Positions 33,085 through 44,359 of a stretch of 64,000 nucleotides of DNA are shown piece after piece. The stretch covers positions 5,332,001 through 5,396,000 of the forward strand of contig NZ_CP046172.1 in NCBI RefSeq assembly GCF_011801145.1, in the 5' to 3' direction. The translations under genes and the position numbers were made by a program. The first letter of the stretch is position 1; each line of letters starts with the position of its first letter. The stretch comes from Nocardia arthritidis. Lineage in GTDB: Bacteria > Actinomycetota > Actinomycetes > Mycobacteriales > Mycobacteriaceae. A model generated the notes under the pieces. The model ran no database searches. It was not told where the DNA came from and worked only from the letters and a program-made list of their open reading frames with translations.

Positions 33085-36000
33085 CCCACCGTCCGCGACA
33101 AATCCGCACCGGCAAGCACCTGCTCCTCGCGACCATGACCCTCCAGCCGAACCAACACCGACGGCTCGCAGATCCCCTGACCCTCACGCCAAATCCGCAC
33201 CGCCACAACCAAACCCGCAAGCAAACCATCATTCACACCACCGTGGAACACCGCCGGAACCCGGGTGAGCAACGACCGCGTCACCGATTCCGGCAGCTCG
33301 ACCCGCACCCGATCCAGCGTCGCCGCCGTATCGATCTCCGGATCCAGCTCCCGCCCACCCAGCACCGGATCGACACCCGACACCATCGACTGCCACAACC
33401 CCAACTCCGCAACGCGAGCCGCCTCCCCGGCGGCAGCGACCAGCCCGTGCGCCCAGCGCCGCACGGACGTCCCGACCGGCTCGAGCACCGGAACCCCGCC
33501 CGCCCGCGCCTGTTCCAGCGCCGACATCAGATCCGCACCAGCACCCGCCACGACACACCGTCGACCACCAGATGGTGCGCCACCACCATCAACCACCCCG
33601 GCACACCAGCACCCACCGGATCCAGCCAAACGAACTGCACCATCACCCCACCGGTCGGATTCAACCGGCTCAGGGCCGAATCCAACTCTGCCGCAGCGAT
33701 ATCCGTCACCACGGCAAGACCGGTCCCGGAATCGAGCTCATCGATCGCGCGTCGGCGCAGCGCCCCACCCGCGCCGGTATCAGCCGAATCCGATACCTCC
33801 TGCCGCATCAGGGCAGCGACCTCATCCGCCGGGGCAACCACCAGCGACCATTCCCCGGAATCGCTGCGCCGCAACCGAGAACGCAATATGTCATGACGCG
33901 CCAGCACTGCGCCTACGGCCGCGGCCAAATCCGCCGCATCGACACCATTCGGCAGCCGCAGCACCACATGCTGGTCGAACCGATCGAATCCCTTCCCCCA
34001 CTCCACCATCCACCGCGCCACCGCCAACAGCGGCATCTCCCCCACCCCGCCACCGGCGAATTCCACCAAACCACCGGACCGGTCGGCCGACCGCGCATGC
34101 GCCGCCAACCGGGCCGGGGTCCGCTGCTCGAACACATCCCGGGGACCGAATACCACCCCCAGCACCCGCGCCTTCGAACAAACCTGGATCGAAACGATCG
34201 AATCTCCGCCCAGCGCAAAAAAATCGTCGTCGACACCGACCCGCTCCACCCCGAGCACCTCGGCGAAAACTCCGGCGACGATTTCCTCCGCCGGATTCGT
34301 CGGTGCGCGAAACGCCCGCGGAGCCACCACCGGTTCCGGCAATGCCCGACGATCGACCTTGCCGCTACTGGTCAACGGCAACTCGTCGAGCACCGTCACC
34401 GTGTCCGGCACCAGGTAACCCGGTAACCGTTCGCCCATCGATTCCCGCACGACGGCCGGATCGATCACGGATCCGACTCGGGCAACGACATACGCGGCGA
34501 GCCGTGAATCGGTGCGTTCGCCGGAGGTCTGTAGGACCACGACGGCTTCGGCGATTCCTTCGGTCGCGCAGAGCGCGGCCTCGACCTCGCCCAACTCCAA
34601 CCGCTGCCCGCGCACCTTCACCTGAAAGTCGGATCGCCCGACGAACTCCAAACACGTTGCACCCGAACCAGATTCGTCAATAGACTGCCGCACGAGATCG
34701 CCGGTCCGGTACAGCCTGTTCCCCGGCTCACCGAACGGATCCGCGACGAACCGCGACGCAGTCGCCCCCGCCCGGCACCGATAACCCCGCGCCACACCGG
34801 AACCCGATACATACAGCTCGCCGACCACACCGGTAGGCACCGGGCGCAGCCACGCGTCCAACACCACCACGGACATCCGCGCGATCGGACCACCGATCCG
34901 GACCGGTCGACCGGCGACGAGCTCGCTACCCGTCACCCAGATAGTGGCCTCGGCCGGGCCGTACAGATTGTGCACCCGACGCACACCCGCCGAATCCGTA
35001 CCAGCCCACCGCGACACCACCTGCGACGAACACCGATCACCACCGGTCAACACCACCCGCAAATCATCCAAACCCACCGGATCCACCGTCATCGCAACAG
35101 CAGGAGTCAAAAACGCATGCGTGATATGCCGGTCACGCAGCAACTCCCAAAGCGGCTGTCCCCCATACGCATCCCGGGGAGCCAACACCAAAGCCCCGCC
35201 ACCCGAGACAGCCAGCAACAATTCCAGGATCGCCGCATCGAACGTGCGCGCCGCGACACCGAGCACCCGTGAATCGGTATCGACCGCGCACCGGCGCACG
35301 TGATCGGCGACCACAGCGGCCAGCCCGGCATGGGTCACCGCCACACCCTTCGGCTGCCCGGTCGAACCCGATGTATAGATCACATAGGCCGTATTCGCGG
35401 GCCGCACCACCCCGCACCGCTGCGCGTCGGTGACCGCGTCACCCTCGCACAGTTCGAGCTCCGCCGTGACGATCGGATCGTCCAGCGCCAGCCAAACGAT
35501 GCCGTCCCCGGGTAACGAAGCGCCATCCCGTCGCGTCGTAATGCCCACCCGCACACCGGAATCCGCGCAGACGAAAGCATTGCGCTCGGCCGGATGGTCC
35601 GGATCCACCGAGACGAATGCCGCACCCGTCTTCGCGATCGCCCACACCCCGAGAACCCACTCCAGCGATCGGCCCGATCCGATCGCCACCACCGACTCCG
35701 GGCCTATCCCCCGGCCGATCAGCAACCGCGCCAACCGATTCGAGGACTCGTCCAACTCCCGATACGAAAGCCACCTGTCCCCGTCCACCACCGCGACGGC
35801 ATCCGGATCCACCGCGGCCAGCAAATCCGGCAGCGTCGGATCACCGTCGATGACAGGAAGTTCCACGGTTCCGCTGCTGCACCACTCGCACACCAGCCGA
35901 TGCCGCTCCATCGGCGACAGGACGTCGATTTCGCGCACCGGGATCGTCGGATCGGCGGTGACCGTCCGAAGCACCTGTCGCAGCCGTTCAGCGAGCACCT

Positions 36001-37249
36001 CGATCGTGTCCGGGTCGTAAAGGTCCGTGGCATAACCGAGTTCGACCGGTATGGCGCCGTCGCCATCGGGTGCGTCGGTGAGCGTGAACGTCAAATCGAA
36101 ACGCTCGACGCCGGTTTCGGCGCCGGACGCGGTCGCCACGACACCGGGCAGATCCAGCTTCGCCTGATCCAGATTGTGGAAGCCGAGCATCACCTGGAAC
36201 AGCGGGTGGTGCGCCTGGCTGCGCGGCGGATCCAGCGCCTCCACCACCTGCTCGAACGGCACCTCCGCATGCGCGAACGCATCCAAGTCCACGCCGCGGA
36301 CTTCCGACAGCAGTTCGGCGAACGGCACCGACTCGTCTACCCGGACCCGCAACACCACGGTGTTCACGAACATGCCGACCATATCGTCGAGTTCCGCCGC
36401 GCCGCGGCCGGATACCGGCGAACCCACCGGGATATCGGCGCTGCCCGACAACCGCGACAGCACGACCGCAAGGGCCGCGTGGAACACCATGAACACCGTG
36501 ACCCCGCGCGCGTGCGCCAGCGCTCGCAATCGGTGCACCACCGCGGGTTCCACGACGAAATCGAAGGTCGCACCCCGATGCGAGGCCACCGGCGGACGCG
36601 GCCGATCGGTCGGCAACTCCAAAACCTCTGGCAGTTCGTGCAATTGGCCAGCCCAGTAGCGCAACTGGCGGGCGAGCAGCGAATCCGCGTCCGCCGCCGA
36701 GCCCAGCAGCTCCCGCTGCCACAGCGCGTAATCGGCGTACTGCACCGGCAGCGGCACCCAATCGGGCTGCCGCCCAACGGCCCTCGCCGAGTACGCCGCT
36801 CCGAGATCGCGCGTCAGCGGACCCATGGAGAATCCGTCGGCGTTGATGTGGTGCAGCACCATCACCAGAACGAACTCGTCGGGTCCCGGTGCGAAGAGCC
36901 GCACCCGCAGTGGAACCCGCTGCGCCACATCGAAACCCGCCGACACCACATCGGCGATCGCATCCGGCAGGTCGGCCGCGGCCACCGGCACCGGGCTCAG
37001 ATCCACCTCCGCCATCGAAGCCAATTCCTCGACCGGCACGGTGACCTGGTACGGGATCCCGTCCGCATCCGGGTACCGGGTGCGCAGAACCTCGTGCCGG
37101 ACAAGCACGTCCCAGACCGCCGCCGCCAGCGCGGGCACCCGCACCGCACCCGACAGCCGGACGACGATCGGAATGCTGTAGGCCACCGATTCCGGCGCGA
37201 ACCGGTTCACGAACCACATCCGCTGCTGCGCATAGGACAGCGGCACCCG
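32577..37249 (-). other. NRPS module 2: C-A-T-E (E frameshifted)
   Basis: A2 pocket residues read D-A-L-F-L-G-L-I-W-K ([31 protein letters not shown]). This matches no code I can assign with confidence; the second half resembles glycine codes, the first half those for small aliphatic residues. The T domain has the GGDS form typical before epimerases. E2 starts near 34045 and ends near 32577 across two frameshifts. If functional it gives a D-residue, as the D-donor type of C3 requires. Confidence 0.75.
32796..33629 (-). pseudogene. Middle segment of the module 2 epimerase in a third frame
   Basis: Between about 33535 and 32916 the coding frame continues E2 without damage: [60 protein letters not shown]. 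It lines up with the intact epimerases of modules 4 and 5. Outside those two points the open frame is shadow sequence. It should be read as an internal part of the NRPS, not as a separate gene. Confidence 0.85.
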
Positions 37250-40200
37250 CTCGGGACGCGGCCGCGCGGTCAGGCGCGGTCCGTCGGATGTCAGCGGCGA
37301 ATTCGCCATCCGGGCAGCGAGCAGCGCGGCGAGTTCGGCGACCACCGAGGTATCGAATACGTCGCGCACCGCGACCGCGACGCCCGCACCGTCGGACAGC
37401 CGCGCCGACAGCCGGGTCGCGGACAGCGAATTCCCGCCCAGCGCAAAGAAATCCTCGTCGACGCCGACCCTGTCGACCCCGAGCACCTCGCCGAACACCG
37501 TCGCGACGAGCTCCTCCAGCGGCGTCGACGGCGGCCGATAATACGCGCGCGCCGCCGCGGGCTCCGGCAGCGCGGCCTTGTCGACCTTGCCGTTCACCGT
37601 CAACGGCAGGCGATCCAGCGCCATCAGCACGTCGGGCACCATGTATCCGGGCAGCCGGTCACCGAGCCGGTCGCGGATCAACCTCCCCAAAGATGCCGGG
37701 CCACACCATTTCTCGTCCATCCGCAGCAGCTCGGCGCTTTCCTCGCCGAGACCGGGCTCGGCGCAGGCACGGATGGCGTAGACGATGTGCAGATCGGTTC
37801 CGACGACATTCGGCGAAACGCGCGCCGCCACCTCGAATCCGTGTTCGCACAACAGCTTTTCGACACCCGCCAACCGGTCCTCGACATCGTGGACCTCGAG
37901 CACCATCCGATCGATGAACGACCAATGACACGGCTCGATACCACGCAACGCATCCAGCTCACTGCCCTCTACATCGATCTTCAGCAGATCGATGTGGTCG
38001 ATCCCGTATTCACGGATGATGTGTGACAGGGTGCGGATAGCGACGTCGACCTGCTCGAATTCGAGCCGGTCGGCGATCAGCTGATCGACATACCTGTCCC
38101 CCAGATCGCGGCTCTCCGCCTCGAATTCGTGGTGGATGAAGGATTCGAGGATCTCGTGCTGCACCCTGCTGTCGGTCCCACGACCGGACAGCACCGACAT
38201 CTCCGGATAGTAGGTGAAGGTATCGGTGGTCGATTCCGCACCGATCGCGTACGGCACCAAAGTCGCGTCCAGACCGTGCAATGCCGCATTGGCCTCATAC
38301 ATCCGCCGCAACTCCGGCATCGGTTCCACCGCAAAGATTTTCACGGCCGGCGACATCCGCTTCGCATAGATCGAGAACATCCCGATATGCGAACCGACGT
38401 CCACCACACAACCGGTCTTCGGCACCGTCACACCGGCGTGGCAGTACTCCGCGGTCTCGAAGATCTCCTCGTACAGGAACTCGACATTCGACCGGTTACG
38501 GCCGACCACCGGCATACCGTTCGGCAGCTCATGCAATTCGTGGGCCTCGATCACGCCATCACGCTGTAATTCAAGGCATTTCGCGGCAACGGGTGCGTAG
38601 CGCGTATCCGGTACGAAGTAGGCCACCAGCTGTTTGGCCGGTGCCGCGTCCGGTGTGGCCGGTGCGGTGGTGTGGGTGGTGACGACGGCTTGGGCCACCG
38701 CGTCCTGTGCCGCGAGGACGGCCTCGATCTCGCCGAGTTCGATACGGTACCCGCGGATCTTGACCTGCTCGTCGATGCGGCCGACGTATTCCAGCACACC
38801 GTCTTGCGACCACCGGACCACGTCGCCACTGCGATACAACCGCCCACCGGCGGGATCGAATGGATCGGCGACGAAACGCGACGCCGTCAAACCGGGCCGA
38901 CCCAAATATCCCCGCGCCACTTGAACACCGGCGACATACAGCTCACCCGCGACACCCTCCGGCACCGGGCGCAGCCACGAATCCAACACGTACACACGCA
39001 GATTCGCCAACGGCACACCGATCGGGCTCACACCGACCTCGCCGGACCATTCCGCGAGCACCTGCTTCGTCACATGCACGGTGGTCTCGGTAATGCCGTA
39101 CATATTCACCAGCACCGGACCCTCGGCCGACCGCCAACGCTGTAATCGGCTGGGATCCAACGCCTCACCGCCGAACACCACCATCCGCAACGCCGAATCG
39201 GCAGCATCACACCCGGACTCGAGCAACGCATAGAACGCCGACGGCGTCTGATTCAGGATCGTCACCCGTTCCGAGACAACCAGATCCCACAACTCAGCAG
39301 GCGAATACGCCACCTCACGCGGCACCACCACCACGCGACCACCGTGCAGCAGCGCACCCCAAATCTCCCACACCGAGAAATCGAACGCCTGCGAATGACA
39401 CCACGCCCAAACATCATCCGAACCAAACCCACACCAAACTTGCGTCCCACCGAACAGCGACACCGCATTCGCATGAGTCACCGCAACACCCTTGGGATTA
39501 CCCGTCGTACCCGACGTATAGATCACATACGCCACGTTCCCCGGACACAACCTGCCCGAATCACCGCGACACACCGGACCGTCCGTCAACTGATCGATGC
39601 GCAGACACGGAACATCAACGGCCCGAACGAGATCGGCAGTGGTCTCGTCCACAATGACCAACTCGGGCGCGGCGTCGGTGAGGATATAACCGACCCGTTC
39701 CGGCGGCGACGCCGGATCCAACGGCAGATAGGCGGCACCGCTCCGAAGTATCGCGAGCATCGCCGTGATCAGCGCTATCCCCTTCGGAAGCGCAACGGCA
39801 ACAATGCTTTCCGGGCCAGCACCATACGATCGAAGCACTGCGGCCAAACGATCCGCGTCCACATCGAGCTCACGGTAGGTCACCCGTCGCGCACCCGCGA
39901 CGACGGCGATCGCATCGGGTGTGTCGGCGGCCTGCCGATCGAACAGATCGACAAGGGTCGCACCGGAATCGATCGGGACGGCGGTGTCGTTCCACTCCCG
40001 CAGCAGACGCGAGCGTTCATCGTCGGCGAGCAGTTCGATATCACGCAACAGCGTCGCGGGCTCGGTCACGACGGCCCGCAGGAATTCGTGGAAGAACCGG
40101 AGGAACCGGCGGTGATGGGCGGCGAGTTCTTCCGGCGTATACAGGTTGTGGTTGGCGACGAAATCCAGCCTGGTGTGGCCGGAGCGCGCGCCGGAGTAGA

Positions 40201-41332
40201 CGCTCACGGACAGATCCGCGACCAAACCCGGTGTCAGCACCTGGAATTCGCCGACGATAGGGCCGAGGGCGATCCGCGTATCGAACATCATCAGATCCAC
40301 GTATGGACCGAAAACCTGTGTCTGGGAGACGCTTTGGCCCATATCCCGGAACATGTCCTCTTGCCGGTAGCGCTGCCTGCGGAGTACGTCTATCAGCTGC
40401 CGCTGCACCGCCGCGATCAGTTCGCCCGCGGTATCGGTCGCGGCGGTGGTGATCCGGAACGGGACGGTGTTCGCCAGCATGCCGCCGGAACGCAGCGCCG
40501 CCGCGGTGACCCGCGCGGAGACGGGCAGGCTGAGCACGACGTCGTCGCCGCCGGTCATGCGGCCGAGGAAGATTCCGAATGCCGCCAGAATCGGCACCGC
40601 GGGATTCGTCGATGTCGCTTTGACGGCGGCGTCGAGCAATTCGCAAGTCTCCGGCGGAAATACGCCGCTCACCGAAATCGGATGCGCGTCGGCCTGTGCG
40701 TCGCGTCCGGCCAGGCTCACCGGCGCGGGCAGATCCGCCAATCGGCGCGACCAGAATTCGCGATCGGATTCGAAGCGTTCGGAGGCGCGATATTGGGCGT
40801 CCGCGGCGACCAGATCGGCCAGGGCTTGAATCTTCGCCGCCGCCGGTTCCCTGCCCTCGAATGCGGCGGTGTACAGCTCGCCGACCCGATTCAACAGGGA
40901 AATCGCGGCGAGCCCATCCAATGCGATGTGATGGGCTCGCACGTACCAGAACCAACGCCGCTCATCCACCCGCAGCACCGCGGTGGCGATCAGCCGATCC
41001 CGATGCAGATCCACCGGTCTGCTGTATTCCGCGCGCATCCATTCGTGCGCCGCGGCGACCGGATCCGGCGCCGTGCGCATATCCAGGCACCGGACCGGTT
41101 CGTCCAACGGACGGTCCACCACCTGCCGCACCGCGCCGTCCACCTCGATCAGGCGCAGCCGCCCGGCCCCGAACTCACCGGCCACCCGCCAGAACGATTC
41201 GGTGAGCAATTCGACATCCAGATCGCCGCGCAGATCGATACACAGCGCATTGGTGATCGGCGTCGAACCGGCCAGTTGTTGTGCGAACCAAATTCCCTGT
41301 TGAGCTGCCGAAAGCGGAAAGGGAACGGTCAA
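33527..41332 (-). CDS. Giant NRPS, modules 1-2 (upstream part of a frameshifted gene)
   Basis: 2,601 residues. The start is a TTG at 41332 with AGGAG six bases upstream, 31 bp after the ACP-monooxygenase stop. Domains: starter-type C1 (5-435; [16 protein letters not shown]), A1 (455-1255) interrupted between A8 and A9 by an FkbM methyltransferase (~915-1190; [26 protein letters not shown]), T1 (Ser1302), L-donor C2 (1362-1810; HHINADG), A2 (1830-2336), T2 (GGDS, Ser2378), and the first part of E2 (from 2430; [11 protein letters not shown]). It stops right after SWRVLV because one base is missing near 33535; the other epimerases continue PDL at this point. Restoring this and a second lost base near 32916 gives one frame of 29,214 bases, 9,737 residues. 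Confidence 0.93.
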   Translation of the reverse strand: MTVPFPLSAAQQGIWFAQQLAGSTPITNALCIDLRGDLDVELLTESFWRVAGEFGAGRLRLIEVDGAVRQVVDRPLDEPVRCLDMRTAPDPVAAAHEWMRAEYSRPVDLHRDRLIATAVLRVDERRWFWYVRAHHIALDGLAAISLLNRVGELYTAAFEGREPAAAKIQALADLVAADAQYRASERFESDREFWSRRLADLPAPVSLAGRDAQADAHPISVSGVFPPETCELLDAAVKATSTNPAVPILAAFGIFLGRMTGGDDVVLSLPVSARVTAAALRSGGMLANTVPFRITTAATDTAGELIAAVQRQLIDVLRRQRYRQEDMFRDMGQSVSQTQVFGPYVDLMMFDTRIALGPIVGEFQVLTPGLVADLSVSVYSGARSGHTRLDFVANHNLYTPEELAAHHRRFLRFFHEFLRAVVTEPATLLRDIELLADDERSRLLREWNDTAVPIDSGATLVDLFDRQAADTPDAIAVVAGARRVTYRELDVDADRLAAVLRSYGAGPESIVAVALPKGIALITAMLAILRSGAAYLPLDPASPPERVGYILTDAAPELVIVDETTADLVRAVDVPCLRIDQLTDGPVCRGDSGRLCPGNVAYVIYTSGTTGNPKGVAVTHANAVSLFGGTQVWCGFGSDDVWAWCHSQAFDFSVWEIWGALLHGGRVVVVPREVAYSPAELWDLVVSERVTILNQTPSAFYALLESGCDAADSALRMVVFGGEALDPSRLQRWRSAEGPVLVNMYGITETTVHVTKQVLAEWSGEVGVSPIGVPLANLRVYVLDSWLRPVPEGVAGELYVAGVQVARGYLGRPGLTASRFVADPFDPAGGRLYRSGDVVRWSQDGVLEYVGRIDEQVKIRGYRIELGEIEAVLAAQDAVAQAVVTTHTTAPATPDAAPAKQLVAYFVPDTRYAPVAAKCLELQRDGVIEAHELHELPNGMPVVGRNRSNVEFLYEEIFETAEYCHAGVTVPKTGCVVDVGSHIGMFSIYAKRMSPAVKIFAVEPMPELRRMYEANAALHGLDATLVPYAIGAESTTDTFTYYPEMSVLSGRGTDSRVQHEILESFIHHEFEAESRDLGDRYVDQLIADRLEFEQVDVAIRTLSHIIREYGIDHIDLLKIDVEGSELDALRGIEPCHWSFIDRMVLEVHDVEDRLAGVEKLLCEHGFEVAARVSPNVVGTDLHIVYAIRACAEPGLGEESAELLRMDEKWCGPASLGRLIRDRLGDRLPGYMVPDVLMALDRLPLTVNGKVDKAALPEPAAARAYYRPPSTPLEELVATVFGEVLGVDRVGVDEDFFALGGNSLSATRLSARLSDGAGVAVAVRDVFDTSVVAELAALLAARMANSPLTSDGPRLTARPRPERVPLSYAQQRMWFVNRFAPESVAYSIPIVVRLSGAVRVPALAAAVWDVLVRHEVLRTRYPDADGIPYQVTVPVEELASMAEVDLSPVPVAAADLPDAIADVVSAGFDVAQRVPLRVRLFAPGPDEFVLVMVLHHINADGFSMGPLTRDLGAAYSARAVGRQPDWVPLPVQYADYALWQRELLGSAADADSLLARQLRYWAGQLHELPEVLELPTDRPRPPVASHRGATFDFVVEPAVVHRLRALAHARGVTVFMVFHAALAVVLSRLSGSADIPVGSPVSGRGAAELDDMVGMFVNTVVLRVRVDESVPFAELLSEVRGVDLDAFAHAEVPFEQVVEALDPPRSQAHHPLFQVMLGFHNLDQAKLDLPGVVATASGAETGVERFDLTFTLTDAPDGDGAIPVELGYATDLYDPDTIEVLAERLRQVLRTVTADPTIPVREIDVLSPMERHRLVCEWCSSGTVELPVIDGDPTLPDLLAAVDPDAVAVVDGDRWLSYRELDESSNRLARLLIGRGIGPESVVAIGSGRSLEWVLGVWAIAKTGAAFVSVDPDHPAERNAFVCADSGVRVGITTRRDGASLPGDGIVWLALDDPIVTAELELCEGDAVTDAQRCGVVRPANTAYVIYTSGSTGQPKGVAVTHAGLAAVVADHVRRCAVDTDSRVLGVAARTFDAAILELLLAVSGGGALVLAPRDAYGGQPLWELLRDRHITHAFLTPAVAMTVDPVGLDDLRVVLTGGDRCSSQVVSRWAGTDSAGVRRVHNLYGPAEATIWVTGSELVAGRPVRIGGPIARMSVVVLDAWLRPVPTGVVGELYVSGSGVARGYRCRAGATASRFVADPFGEPGNRLYRTGDLVRQSIDESGSGATCLEFVGRSDFQVKVRGQRLELGEVEAALCATEGIAEAVVVLQTSGERTDSRLAAYVVARVGSVIDPAVVRESMGERLPGYLVPDTVTVLDELPLTSSGKVDRRALPEPVVAPRAFRAPTNPAEEIVAGVFAEVLGVERVGVDDDFFALGGDSIVSIQVCSKARVLGVVFGPRDVFEQRTPARLAAHARSADRSGGLVEFAGGGVGEMPLLAVARWMVEWGKGFDRFDQHVVLRLPNGVDAADLAAAVGAVLARHDILRSRLRRSDSGEWSLVVAPADEVAALMRQEVSDSADTGAGGALRRRAIDELDSGTGLAVVTDIAAAELDSALSRLNPTGGVMVQFVWLDPVGAGVPGWLMVVAHHLVVDGVSWRVLVRI
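37328..41320 (-). other. NRPS module 1: C(starter)-A(Thr)-FkbM-T
   Basis: Aligning A1 to the GrsA pocket positions gives D-F-W-N-V-G-M-V-H-K ([37 protein letters not shown]). This matches the classical threonine code DFWNIGMVHK apart from Ile to Val. The methyltransferase insert is at about 38590-37757. C1 differs from the other C domains and follows a fatty-acyl ligase and an ACP, so it probably attaches the fatty acyl chain to Thr1. Confidence 0.82.
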
Positions 41333-41363
41333 TTCGGCTCCTGCGGCTAGAGGCTGGTGGAAT

Positions 41364-42662
41364 TTACGATGCGGAGCGGGACATACTTTCCAGCGTGGCC
41401 AGCGAATCGAGCCCGGCGAGCACCTCGGCGCTGGGAATGCCGAAATCGATCAGGCAGGCGATCTCGTCGACACCGATCTCCCGCAGGCGCGCGACCATCG
41501 ATGACGTGGAATCCGGCGTGCCGAACAGGCCGTTGCTCCGGTAGTAGCGCTCGAATGCGAAATCCAGCACCTTGGCGCGCGATTTCTCGTCCAGGCTGTC
41601 CAGCGCGGCGGAGCCCCGCCGCCACAGGTCGACCGAATCCTCGAGATAACTTTTGAACGGTCCTTCGACGGCGCGCCGCACCGAGTCGGAGTTCTCGCCG
41701 ACAAAGGTGTGCAGCATGACCGTGACGGTGCCATCGCCCTCACCGTGCCCGGCCCGGGCCGCGCGATATGCCGCGATCTTGTCCGCCAACTCGTCCACCT
41801 CTTGAAACAGCAGTGCGGTAAGCACATTCACGCCGAGAGCGCCCGCCATCTCGAAGCGTTCGATGCCGCCGCTGCAGGTGAGCCAGGTGGGCAGGGCCGG
41901 TTGGACCGGCGCCGGGAATATTCGCACCGAGCGCTGCTCACCCATTCCGTTCGGCAGCGAAATCGGCTCTCCCCGCCACAGCCGCCGCACGGTATCGATA
42001 CCCGACCGGGTTATCTCGACCCGGTCGGCATAGTTGTGGCCGGCGAGCACGAAATCGTCGGCATTCCAGCCGGTGGCGAATGCCACGTCGACGCGTCCGT
42101 CGGACAGGTTGTCGACCACCGACCAGTCCTCGGCGACGCGCACCGGATTATGCAGCGGCAGAACAACACTGCCCGCCCGGATGCGGATCCGCCGGGTGCT
42201 CGCCGCCAGCGCGGCGCCGAGCACCGCCGGATTCGGGTACAGCCCGCCGAATTTGTGGAAATGCCGCTCAGGCACCCAGATGGCCTTGAATCCGTTGGCA
42301 TCGGCGAAACGGGCGCTTTCCAGCAGCAGTCGGTAGCGCTCATCGGAATTCTGCTGTGCGTCGCTGGAGAAGAACAGCAAACTGAAATCCATGGGCCGAC
42401 GGGACGACTCGGAATCGGCGCCGTTGCCCGCCCCGGCCAGTTCGGCGACATCGGCGAGGCTGAGGCCGTCGAAGATCTGTTCCGCGGTGATCTCCGTGCC
42501 GTACTGATCCTCCAGAATGGTCATCAGCTCGGCCGCTTTCACCGAATCGAGGCCGAGCGAGGTGAGCGGCGAGTGGGGGTCCACCGATTCGCGTTCCAGT
42601 CGCGCGGTGGCCCACTCGACAAAGTATTCCAGTACCGCGGGACGGGTCGTGGTTTCGGTCAT
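41364..42662 (-). CDS. ACP fused to luciferase-like FMN monooxygenase
   Basis: 432 residues. Residues ~8-80 are an acyl carrier protein with the phosphopantetheine site [10 protein letters not shown]. Residues ~92-430 form a luciferase-like monooxygenase of the type found inside NRPS/PKS assembly lines (MupA/Atu3671-like): [53 protein letters not shown]. Such enzymes use reduced flavin and O2 to hydroxylate carrier-bound acyl chains. The ATG overlaps the stop of the acyl-AMP ligase (ATGA) and the NRPS begins 31 bp downstream, so the fatty acid loaded by the ligase probably sits on this ACP and is oxidised before transfer to NRPS module 1. The position hydroxylated is unknown. Confidence 0.88.
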   Translation of the reverse strand: MTETTTRPAVLEYFVEWATARLERESVDPHSPLTSLGLDSVKAAELMTILEDQYGTEITAEQIFDGLSLADVAELAGAGNGADSESSRRPMDFSLLFFSSDAQQNSDERYRLLLESARFADANGFKAIWVPERHFHKFGGLYPNPAVLGAALAASTRRIRIRAGSVVLPLHNPVRVAEDWSVVDNLSDGRVDVAFATGWNADDFVLAGHNYADRVEITRSGIDTVRRLWRGEPISLPNGMGEQRSVRIFPAPVQPALPTWLTCSGGIERFEMAGALGVNVLTALLFQEVDELADKIAAYRAARAGHGEGDGTVTVMLHTFVGENSDSVRRAVEGPFKSYLEDSVDLWRRGSAALDSLDEKSRAKVLDFAFERYYRSNGLFGTPDSTSSMVARLREIGVDEIACLIDFGIPSAEVLAGLDSLATLESMSRSAS

Positions 42663-44359
42663 ATCGCGCTCTCCTCCAATGCCGCCGCTGACGAATATTC
42701 CGCACGCAAACGTTGCCGCTGAATTTTTCCGCTGGTTGTCTTCGGTACCTCACCTTTGCCGACGAATACGACCCGGTGTAGGCCGATCGCATGCTCGCGG
42801 CTCACGATGTCGCGAATCGAACCAGCCAATTCCGCCGCGCCGTCGTCGTCCAGCGGAGCATCGAGTTCCTGCACGACCATCACCCGGTCCTCGTTATCGA
42901 TATTCGCCGCGAATACGGCGCAGCCACCGGGCCGCAGCATCGGATGGGCTGCCAGGATCGTCCGCTCGATATCCTGTGGGAATACATTGCGGCCGTGCAC
43001 GATCATCAACTCCTTGATGCGCCCGGATATGTACAGCTCGCCGCCGCATACGAAGCCGAGATCGCCGGTCCGCAGATATTCGCGCCCGTCCGCGCCGGCG
43101 ATCCGTGCCGCGAAAACTCGCTCGGTCTCGTCGGGTTTGTTCCAGTATCCGGCGGCGATACTTTCGCCGCGCAGCCATATTTCGCCGACCCGGTTCTCCG
43201 CGCACCGCGTCCTGGTGTCCCGGTCGACGATGGCGATATGTTCCGGATCGGCGGGACCCATGCCGAGTAGCTCTCGGCCGCACGGGTTTTCGGTCGCCAC
43301 GCCGTGTTCGATATCCTCGGTCGAGAAGTATCGCGAACGCGCGCCCGAACGCAGCGGTCCACCGCTGACGTACAGGGTGGATTCGGCCAATCCGTAACAG
43401 GGCACGAAGCTTTCCGCGCGAAATCCGCTCACCGCGAAGGTTTCCGCGAACTTCCGCAGCGTATTCGGATCCACCGGTTCGGCGCCGACGAATGCGGCGG
43501 TCCAGCCGCTGAGATCGAGCCGCGCCGCATCGGCCTGGGATACCCGCTTCACACAGAGGCCGTAGGCCAGATTCGGGCCGCCCGCCATGACGTTGCCGCT
43601 CTCGGATATCGCGCGCAGCCAGGTGAGCGGGTCGCGCAGGAAGGTCATGGGCGCCATGAGGGTGCCGGGAATTCCGGCGAACATCGGCAGCAGTATTCCC
43701 TGTATGAGGCCCATATCGTGATATGGCGGCAGCCAGGAGACCGTGGAACTGTTCCTGGTGAGCTCGAAATTCCGCTCCATCAACCCGAGGTTGTGCATCA
43801 GATTCCGATGAAGTACCGCAACGCCTTTGGGGGCTCCGGTCGAACCCGAGGTGTATTGGAGAAAGGCGATATCGTCCGGCTCGGGGGGCGATTCGAGGCT
43901 CGTGCCACAATCCGGCTCCGGCCCGGCCGAACTGCTATCGATAATGCGAATATCGGCACCGAGCAGCCCATTGTCCACGGGTACCGCTGCCAGCGGCGCG
44001 ATGGCCGCCACCACGCCGCTGTCCCGGATAATCGCCGCCAGGGTGGCCCGCTGATGCGCGGTGAACGGAAGGTGCGCGGGGACCGCGATCCGCCTGGCCG
44101 TCAAGCAGGCGAAAAACGCCTCGACGAATTCGGGGCCGGGTGGGCAGAGCAGCATGACGCGATCGCCGGGTGCGGTGACTTCCCGTACCCGCTGCGCCAA
44201 CGGGGCCACCCGGTCCCACAGGTGGCGATAATCGACCTCCCGCTTCGCTTCCCGGTGGCCTGCGAATACATATGCGGTCCGGAGCGGGGTCTGCCGCGCG
44301 CGCAGTGACAGGATATCCACCAGCGTGCGTGGGCCATACGCAGATTGTTCGTCGACCAT
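42659..44359 (-). CDS. Fatty-acyl-AMP ligase (FAAL)
   Basis: 566 residues from ATG 44359, with a perfect GGAGG six bases upstream. It has the adenylating motifs YTSGSTGAPKG, YGLAESTLY, TGDLGFV and TTSGKIQRQ. WLPPYHDMGLI and FLRDPLTWL are hallmark FAAL signatures, and the length and first-gene position fit. FAALs activate fatty acids as acyl-adenylates and pass them to a carrier protein rather than to CoA. It is coupled to the ACP-monooxygenase by an ATGA overlap and is the first gene of the lipopeptide operon. The chain length it prefers cannot be read from sequence. Confidence 0.92.
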   Translation of the reverse strand: MVDEQSAYGPRTLVDILSLRARQTPLRTAYVFAGHREAKREVDYRHLWDRVAPLAQRVREVTAPGDRVMLLCPPGPEFVEAFFACLTARRIAVPAHLPFTAHQRATLAAIIRDSGVVAAIAPLAAVPVDNGLLGADIRIIDSSSAGPEPDCGTSLESPPEPDDIAFLQYTSGSTGAPKGVAVLHRNLMHNLGLMERNFELTRNSSTVSWLPPYHDMGLIQGILLPMFAGIPGTLMAPMTFLRDPLTWLRAISESGNVMAGGPNLAYGLCVKRVSQADAARLDLSGWTAAFVGAEPVDPNTLRKFAETFAVSGFRAESFVPCYGLAESTLYVSGGPLRSGARSRYFSTEDIEHGVATENPCGRELLGMGPADPEHIAIVDRDTRTRCAENRVGEIWLRGESIAAGYWNKPDETERVFAARIAGADGREYLRTGDLGFVCGGELYISGRIKELMIVHGRNVFPQDIERTILAAHPMLRPGGCAVFAANIDNEDRVMVVQELDAPLDDDGAAELAGSIRDIVSREHAIGLHRVVFVGKGEVPKTTSGKIQRQRLRAEYSSAAALEESAI

